Below are positions 5,488 to 8,483 of a DNA stretch of 8,483 nt, piece by piece. The translations under genes were made by a program, and so were the position numbers. This DNA comes from an uncultured Rothia sp. (lineage in GTDB: Bacteria > Actinomycetota > Actinomycetes > Actinomycetales > Micrococcaceae). Numbering within the stretch: position 1 is the stretch's first letter; every line of letters begins with the position of its first letter. Location of the stretch: NCBI GenBank assembly GCA_937935205.1, contig CALGXU010000031.1, positions 1 to 8,483 on the forward strand, read 5' to 3'. The notes below the pieces were generated by a model. The model did not search any database, was not told where the DNA came from, and saw nothing but the letters and a program-made list of their open reading frames with translations.

Positions 5488-5718
5488 GTGCTAGAGCTAC
5501 AGATCAGGGGTAGGGGTGCTACTGTGGTGGACCAAATTACCCCTGATCTGGTTGCCGGATGCATGAGCATCCTGTTGCGGAACTATCCACACTACGGTGA
5601 AGACGCCACCGTTAATATCCCACGTGCTGCAGGTCAGTACCCGGCCACCACCGCCGAACTTACCGCCGCCCTGAGTCGACTAGGTTGGCGCCGCCGCCCG
5701 GATACTCTCACCGTCTAG
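5488..5718 (+). CDS. Hypothetical 76-residue protein coupled to the exonuclease gene
   Basis: I do not recognise this protein. A GTG at 5488 directly follows the exonuclease stop, so translation would be by re-initiation. Two further in-frame GTGs at 5524 and 5527 have AGGGGTAGGGG upstream and would give 63-64 residues. The sequence looks like a compact fold, with helices at about 16-32 and 53-65 and an Arg-rich end (LGWRRRP), and no membrane segment. Codons are C-ending, unlike the exonuclease before it, suggesting separate origin. It shares the exonuclease transcript and ends before a strong terminator, so the two may work together. Its start lies within a 13-bp inverted repeat. Confidence 0.62.
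   Translation: MLELQIRGRGATVVDQITPDLVAGCMSILLRNYPHYGEDATVNIPRAAGQYPATTAELTAALSRLGWRRRPDTLTV
5500..5550 (+). promoter_or_regulatory. Perfect 13-bp inverted repeat over the start of the 76-residue gene
   Basis: CAGATCAGGGGTA (5500-5512) and TACCCCTGATCTG (5538-5550) match perfectly around a 25-nt loop. The left arm includes the purine-rich sequence that could serve GTG 5524/5527, and the loop holds those start codons. In RNA the stem would hide this ribosome binding site; it lacks a T run, so it is not a standard terminator. Confidence 0.6.
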
Positions 5719-5742
5719 CAGTCTGTATAAAATCCCATTTCC

Positions 5743-5790
5743 AAAAGGGTGTGAAGAATGAATATAGTCATTCTTTGCACCCTTTTATCT
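5743..5790. terminator. Strong terminator after the exonuclease operon
   Basis: A 19-bp stem pairs 5743-5761 with 5768-5786, with two G-T wobbles and a 6-nt loop; AAAA and TTTT at its base allow action in both directions. It closes the two-gene unit. Confidence 0.9.
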
Positions 5791-5820
5791 TTTGTCTGAA
5801 TATTTTCAAATAAATACCTA

Positions 5821-5839
5821 ATTTACTAAAGGGACAAAC
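5821..5839 (+). promoter_or_regulatory. Bipartite GGGACA element upstream of the 73-residue gene (site 2)
   Basis: ATTTAC-TAAA-GGGACAAAC, 19 bp like site 1, sits 90 bp before the next start codon. Confidence 0.55.
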
Positions 5840-5928
5840 AGGGAATTTCTAGAATTGGCTGCGGGAAAAAATAGGAAGATGGTCATATCGGATAACACAT
5901 TAAATTCAAATCCTAATTGGAGGAAAAA

Positions 5929-6150
5929 ATGACCTACTACGTCGAATACTGCACCTGTCCCGTAATCCCCGTCGAACATTTCACGGTCTTCTCAAAAGCA
6001 CACCCGGAAAACGGCGGCGTTTGCTGTACGACTCGACTTGAGCACGGCGGCGCCTTCGACATGAGCGCTGTCATAGAAGAGGACGCCCGCCGTCGCACTT
6101 TCACATACCGCTGGCGTGCTCTGTTCCGCCGTCTCTTCCAGCGCCGCTAA
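5929..6150 (+). CDS. Hypothetical 73-residue Cys- and Arg-rich protein
   Basis: Unrecognised. The ATG at 5929 follows GGAGGA with a 5-nt gap, so the upstream TTG at 5917 is not needed. The N-terminal part has Cys8, Cys10 and the pair Cys32-Cys33, which could bind metal or form disulfides. The C-terminus is a basic amphipathic helix with WRALFRRLFQRR, suited to nucleic acid or membrane contact. Codons are strongly C-ending. It is a single-gene unit, flanked by a terminator on the left and a perfect palindrome on the right, and preceded by bipartite site 2. Confidence 0.72.
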   Translation: MTYYVEYCTCPVIPVEHFTVFSKAHPENGGVCCTTRLEHGGAFDMSAVIEEDARRRTFTYRWRALFRRLFQRR

Positions 6151-6190
6151 AGGCTAACCCGCCCCGTCCCGTTATCCGGTAAGGCGCCCG

Positions 6191-6224
6191 GGTACCTATC
6201 ACCCCTAAAGGGGTGATAGGTACC
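6191..6224. repeat. 16-bp perfect palindrome after the 73-residue gene
   Basis: GGTACCTATCACCCCT (6191-6206) faces its exact complement (6209-6224) across two bases. There is no T run, so it is a poor intrinsic terminator, although it may still stop or stabilise the message. The half GGGTAC-N5-ACCCC recalls the iteron half-site GGGTAC. Alternatives are an operator or a recombination site. Confidence 0.7.
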
Positions 6225-6236
6225 TGACCGCTCTTG

Positions 6237-6255
6237 ATTTGGGTTTGGGACATAC
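6237..6255 (+). promoter_or_regulatory. Bipartite GGGACA element upstream of the membrane protein gene (site 3)
   Basis: ATTTGG-GTTT-GGGACATAC with the standard 4-bp gap. TATAAA at 6281-6286 downstream is a possible -10 for this gene, without a clear -35. Confidence 0.5.
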
Positions 6256-6334
6256 GAGGGAAAACTCAGAAATTGCCCCCTATAAAACAGCATGATGACC
6301 CTGTCACAACCACCTAATTTTTGGAGGCATCATC

Positions 6335-6559
6335 ATGCATCTTTTGGCAATTCTTGAGTTCCTTCTGAGCCTTCTGGTTCTGAGTCCTTTCTTGTTGGTT
6401 TTGGGCTTCTGTAACATAGCCCTTCTCAGAGCCTTCAGAGAGCAACAGAGAGAGGCTGAGGCGGCTCACCTCATCACCCTTCAGGGAACCGCTGAGAATG
6501 CCGCTGAGGAAGGCATAGAGTCCATAGAGGACGCTGAAGGCATAGGCTCCATAGACTAG
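6335..6559 (+). CDS. Small single-pass membrane protein with acidic tail, 74 residues
   Basis: The start ATG 6335 has TGGAGG with a 7-nt gap. Residues 3-32 form one long hydrophobic segment (LLAILEFLLSLLVLSPFLLV), followed by a charged linker (AFREQQREAEAAH) and an acidic tail in which GIESIEDAE and GIGSID repeat the same theme. The repetition is also present in the DNA (GAAGGCATAG twice, about 30 bp apart), so the tail seems to have grown by a small duplication. Positive residues follow the membrane segment (Arg32, Arg35), which suggests an N-out, C-in orientation. Family unknown. It is a single-gene unit under site 3. Confidence 0.75.
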   Translation: MHLLAILEFLLSLLVLSPFLLVLGFCNIALLRAFREQQREAEAAHLITLQGTAENAAEEGIESIEDAEGIGSID

Positions 6560-6563
6560 CCAA

Positions 6564-6614
6564 ACGCCTAGCTGAAGGCGTCTGGCACTACCTTCAAAGA
6601 GGGGTAGTGTCAGA
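6564..6614 (+). terminator. Two consecutive hairpins after the membrane protein gene
   Basis: ACGCCT with AGGCGT (6564-6581) is followed by TCTGGCACTACC (6581-6592) with GGTAGTGTCAGA (6603-6614), 12 bp with one wobble. No T run follows, so termination may be incomplete. Confidence 0.45.
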
Positions 6615-6623
6615 GGCTAGCAG

Positions 6624-6648
6624 CCCGTTCTTTACGAGCGGGACATAA
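6624..6648 (+). promoter_or_regulatory. Bipartite GGGACA element upstream of the 308-residue gene (site 4), fused to a hairpin
   Basis: CTTTAC-GAGC-GGGACATAA (6630-6648) keeps the spacing but is the weakest cargo copy. The GGG also forms the right arm of a hairpin CCCGTTC (6624-6630) with GAGCGGG (6636-6642), so binding and folding would compete. Confidence 0.45.
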
Positions 6649-6746
6649 TAGAGAAAACCTAGGGGCCCAGGACGACAGCAGTAGCATGATGAACAGACCT
6701 GCCCACCATAAACTACTAACCGATCCATCTAAAGAAAGTGAGAGCC

Positions 6747-7673
6747 ATGGAGCCGCAAATAACCGCACGGGATACCTTGAACCATCTGCTAGCAGCAGAT
6801 CCGTTCTTGCGTGAAACCCTGGTCTTGAATCATGAACCCCACAACCCCAACAACTACGATGAGGCCTATGCTTTCGGGGATGATGCTAGTGAGAACCTCA
6901 GTCGAGCTAGGTCCTTGCTAGATACCTATAACCGCTACGCCAAGAAGCTGCGCAAGCACAATCTAGCCGCCACTAAGATCATCCTCAAGGCCCTGAAGGA
7001 GCAGGCATACGCTCATAAAGATCGCCTGATTGACCCGCTCCCGCACTACGGCGCCCCCACCCTCACCGGTGAGATCCTGCAGCTGACCAGCACCCTTCAG
7101 GTACAAGCCGGTAGCATCCTACAGTCGTCGGCCTGCTTCTGGATTCGCCCCAATGATCTGGCGCAAGCCCGTATCGTGAAGTTTGTGGTTGGTCAGGTGG
7201 AAGCTGTGAACCTGGCTGAAGGCTATGCCACTGTACGAACCTCTGACGGGGAGCTCTTCACTCTCCAGCCGCTGGGGCACACCGATACGGCTCTACTGGG
7301 CTTTGATGGTCAAAGCCTTGAAGTGCCGATCTTGCCGATTGCTGGGGCGACGTTGGAAGAAGCTGAGCACAAGCATGCTCACGATACCCGTATGCAGGCC
7401 TTCACTGATTACCTGCAGACATCTATCGAGAAATACACTCACCCCAGTGTGAGCAGCATGTACTACTCCCATGCTCGAGCCCAGTACCGCCCCACCTTCG
7501 ATCACGCTCCTTTCAGTGGGAACCCTGAAACGCTCGAGGAAGAATATGCCCACGTCGAACGTGCGTGTACTGATTTCTACCGTGATGGAGGGCTGCTCGA
7601 TCAGCTCATCGATACTACTGGCCAGAAGCTTGATGCTGCTCTAAAGGCATATCGTCAAGAGCTTCAGCGCTAA
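6747..7673 (+). CDS. Hypothetical 308-residue protein
   Basis: I do not recognise a family. The N-terminal third (1-95) is helical and basic between 52 and 93 (RARSLLDTYNRYAKKLRK). The middle (about 140-200) is beta-rich, with VVGQVEAVNLAEGYATVRT and FTLQPLG, reminiscent of a small barrel domain. The C-terminal third is helical and rich in His, Tyr and Glu. No signal peptide or membrane segment is seen, so it is cytoplasmic. The start is uncertain: ATG 6747 has only the weak AGTGAG upstream, and GTG 6738 would add three residues with no better signal. It forms its own unit between the hairpins at 6564-6642 and a strong terminator, and lies under site 4. A DNA-linked or anti-defence role would fit the neighbours but is a guess. 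Confidence 0.82.
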   Translation: MEPQITARDTLNHLLAADPFLRETLVLNHEPHNPNNYDEAYAFGDDASENLSRARSLLDTYNRYAKKLRKHNLAATKIILKALKEQAYAHKDRLIDPLPHYGAPTLTGEILQLTSTLQVQAGSILQSSACFWIRPNDLAQARIVKFVVGQVEAVNLAEGYATVRTSDGELFTLQPLGHTDTALLGFDGQSLEVPILPIAGATLEEAEHKHAHDTRMQAFTDYLQTSIEKYTHPSVSSMYYSHARAQYRPTFDHAPFSGNPETLEEEYAHVERACTDFYRDGGLLDQLIDTTGQKLDAALKAYRQELQR

Positions 7674-7683
7674 AGAAATCACC

Positions 7684-7725
7684 AAATCAGGGGGCACCTC
7701 ATATATGAGGTAACCCCTGATTTTT
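7684..7725 (+). terminator. Strong terminator after the 308-residue gene
   Basis: AAATCAGGGG (7684-7693) pairs with CCCCTGATTT (7714-7723), enclosing an inner palindrome ACCTCAT-AT-ATGAGGT, and ends in five T. Confidence 0.9.
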
Positions 7726-7743
7726 ATGCCCTAAAGAATGTAA

Positions 7744-7762
7744 ATTTAGCGGCGGGACAAAC
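7744..7762 (+). promoter_or_regulatory. Bipartite GGGACA element upstream of the metallopeptidase gene (site 5)
   Basis: ATTTAG-CGGC-GGGACAAAC, as strong a match as site 1. A very AT-rich leader (7763-7838) with TATAAC at 7810-7815 follows. Confidence 0.55.
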
Positions 7763-7838
7763 CCTATTTTTGGGGAAAATATGCAAAAAAAATTTTGGGA
7801 GGATATGCATATAACCACAAAAATTAAGGAGATTAAAA

Positions 7839-8456
7839 ATGGTTCAGGAAAACGCCCGCGTAGAAAACATGTTTGACATTCTGGAGGCATTTCATGAAAG
7901 GGTGAGGGAAATGCACATCACCGGGGATTGGCGCTATATTATGGAGCCCTCCAACGCAAAGTATGACGTTTCTCAGCTGGATTCTCTCGATAGCCAGATT
8001 CAGGCTGTAACGGCTGATTACGGGCTCTATGAGCTGTTGGAAGCGTATATCACCGCTAGCGGCTGGAAGGTCGTACAGACGCCCCTGAAGGCTAGCCTAG
8101 GCGGATACACCGACCATAACAGCGGGGTAATCACCATCAACGCACTACGCCCCCTAAGCCTCAAAGCTATCACGCTAGCGCATGAGATTGCCCATGCTCT
8201 CATGCACTCAGATATGGACATGGACGCATACCGTACCAACGTAAACGGTTGCCGCTCCATAGCTGAGACTGAGGCGGAATCAGTCGCCTATATGGTCGCT
8301 TACTGTTGGGGCCTCAAGAGCGCTTCTAGCAGTGTTTCCTATGTCGCCTCATGGTCTGAGAAAGACGCTTCAATACTGGAACGAACCACAGTGAACGTCA
8401 TTGAAACGGCGTGCACAATCCTCAGCGGCGCTATGGCTTTCCACAAGAGCCAATAG
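7839..8456 (+). CDS. ArdC/ImmA-IrrE-like zinc metallopeptidase
   Basis: A 205-residue protein with the zinc motif HEIAH (115-119, in ITLAHEIAHALMH) and a downstream ETEAESVAYMVAYCWGL (143-159) supplying the likely third ligand, followed by SYVASW (167-172). This arrangement matches the C-terminal peptidase domain of ArdC-type anti-restriction proteins and the ImmA/IrrE group. The N-terminal ssDNA-binding domain of full ArdC is not obvious; residues 1-80 are helical and unlike it to my eye, so it may be peptidase-only. ArdC-type proteins protect incoming plasmid DNA, while ImmA types cut repressors; I cannot decide. AAGGAG at a 7-nt gap supports ATG 7839. It is a separate unit under site 5, and the last gene in the window. 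Confidence 0.85.
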   Translation: MVQENARVENMFDILEAFHERVREMHITGDWRYIMEPSNAKYDVSQLDSLDSQIQAVTADYGLYELLEAYITASGWKVVQTPLKASLGGYTDHNSGVITINALRPLSLKAITLAHEIAHALMHSDMDMDAYRTNVNGCRSIAETEAESVAYMVAYCWGLKSASSSVSYVASWSEKDASILERTTVNVIETACTILSGAMAFHKSQ

Positions 8457-8466
8457 CAGATGAGAG

Positions 8467-8481
8467 AGGGGTTTACCCCCT
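8467..8481. other. Small hairpin at the window end
   Basis: AGGGG (8467-8471) and CCCCT (8477-8481) pair around TTTAC just after the metallopeptidase stop. Sequence beyond the window would show whether a T run makes it a terminator. Confidence 0.25.
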
Positions 8482-8483
8482 AA

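Noticed and set aside
5580..5592. DnaA-box-like CTATCCACA
   Set aside because: It is a single mismatch copy inside a gene, far from the iterons; not evidence for an origin.

Overview
The window reads as part of a plasmid from a mid-GC Gram-positive actinobacterium, perhaps Micrococcales such as Rothia. That placement rests on protein style, AGGAGG-type ribosome binding sites and TANNNT-like -10 elements; the genus is a guess. It holds an iteron-controlled RepA replicon, stability and transfer-type accessory sequence, and a block of small cargo genes. I cannot tell whether it is a whole plasmid or a slice. The terminator at 55-90 belongs to a gene upstream of the window (or to the last gene, if the molecule is circular).

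Layout. 1-790: end of an upstream unit, then a TadE/TadG-like secreted or membrane pilus-type protein followed by two tandem terminators. 790-1510: no credible protein gene, but a dense series of perfect or near-perfect hairpins, including a 96-nt nested structure; this could be an oriT, a single-strand origin or a structured RNA. 1515-2100: the replication origin, with a triple CATTTAGG repeat, five identical 21-bp iterons, one degenerate iteron, and a 15-codon leader ORF whose ribosome binding site is paired by its own coding sequence. 2137-3114: repA, followed by a terminator. 3317-3790: a duplicated unit of about 240 bp with TTGAC/GTCAA dyads, ending in a good promoter. That promoter points into a convergent minus-strand gene for a 36-residue hydrophobic cationic peptide with a perfect ribosome binding site and its own terminator, a layout like a type I toxin-antitoxin locus. 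4035-4764: structured DNA and a 19-bp tandem repeat with no gene. 4765-8456: six rightward genes: a DnaQ-like exonuclease, four small or unknown proteins (one a membrane protein, one of 308 residues), and an ArdC/ImmA-like zinc metallopeptidase.

The most notable signal is a bipartite motif, ATTTA(G/C)-N4-GGGACA, upstream of the five separately transcribed cargo units (4597, 5821, 6237, 6630, 7744). The same arrangement appears on the minus strand inside the origin, where GGGACA is the reverse complement of the iteron core TGTCCC. The cargo block may therefore be controlled by RepA or by whatever binds the iterons. Because it contains an anti-restriction-like metallopeptidase and an exonuclease, it may also be an entry or leading-region type set of genes carrying a shared control element.
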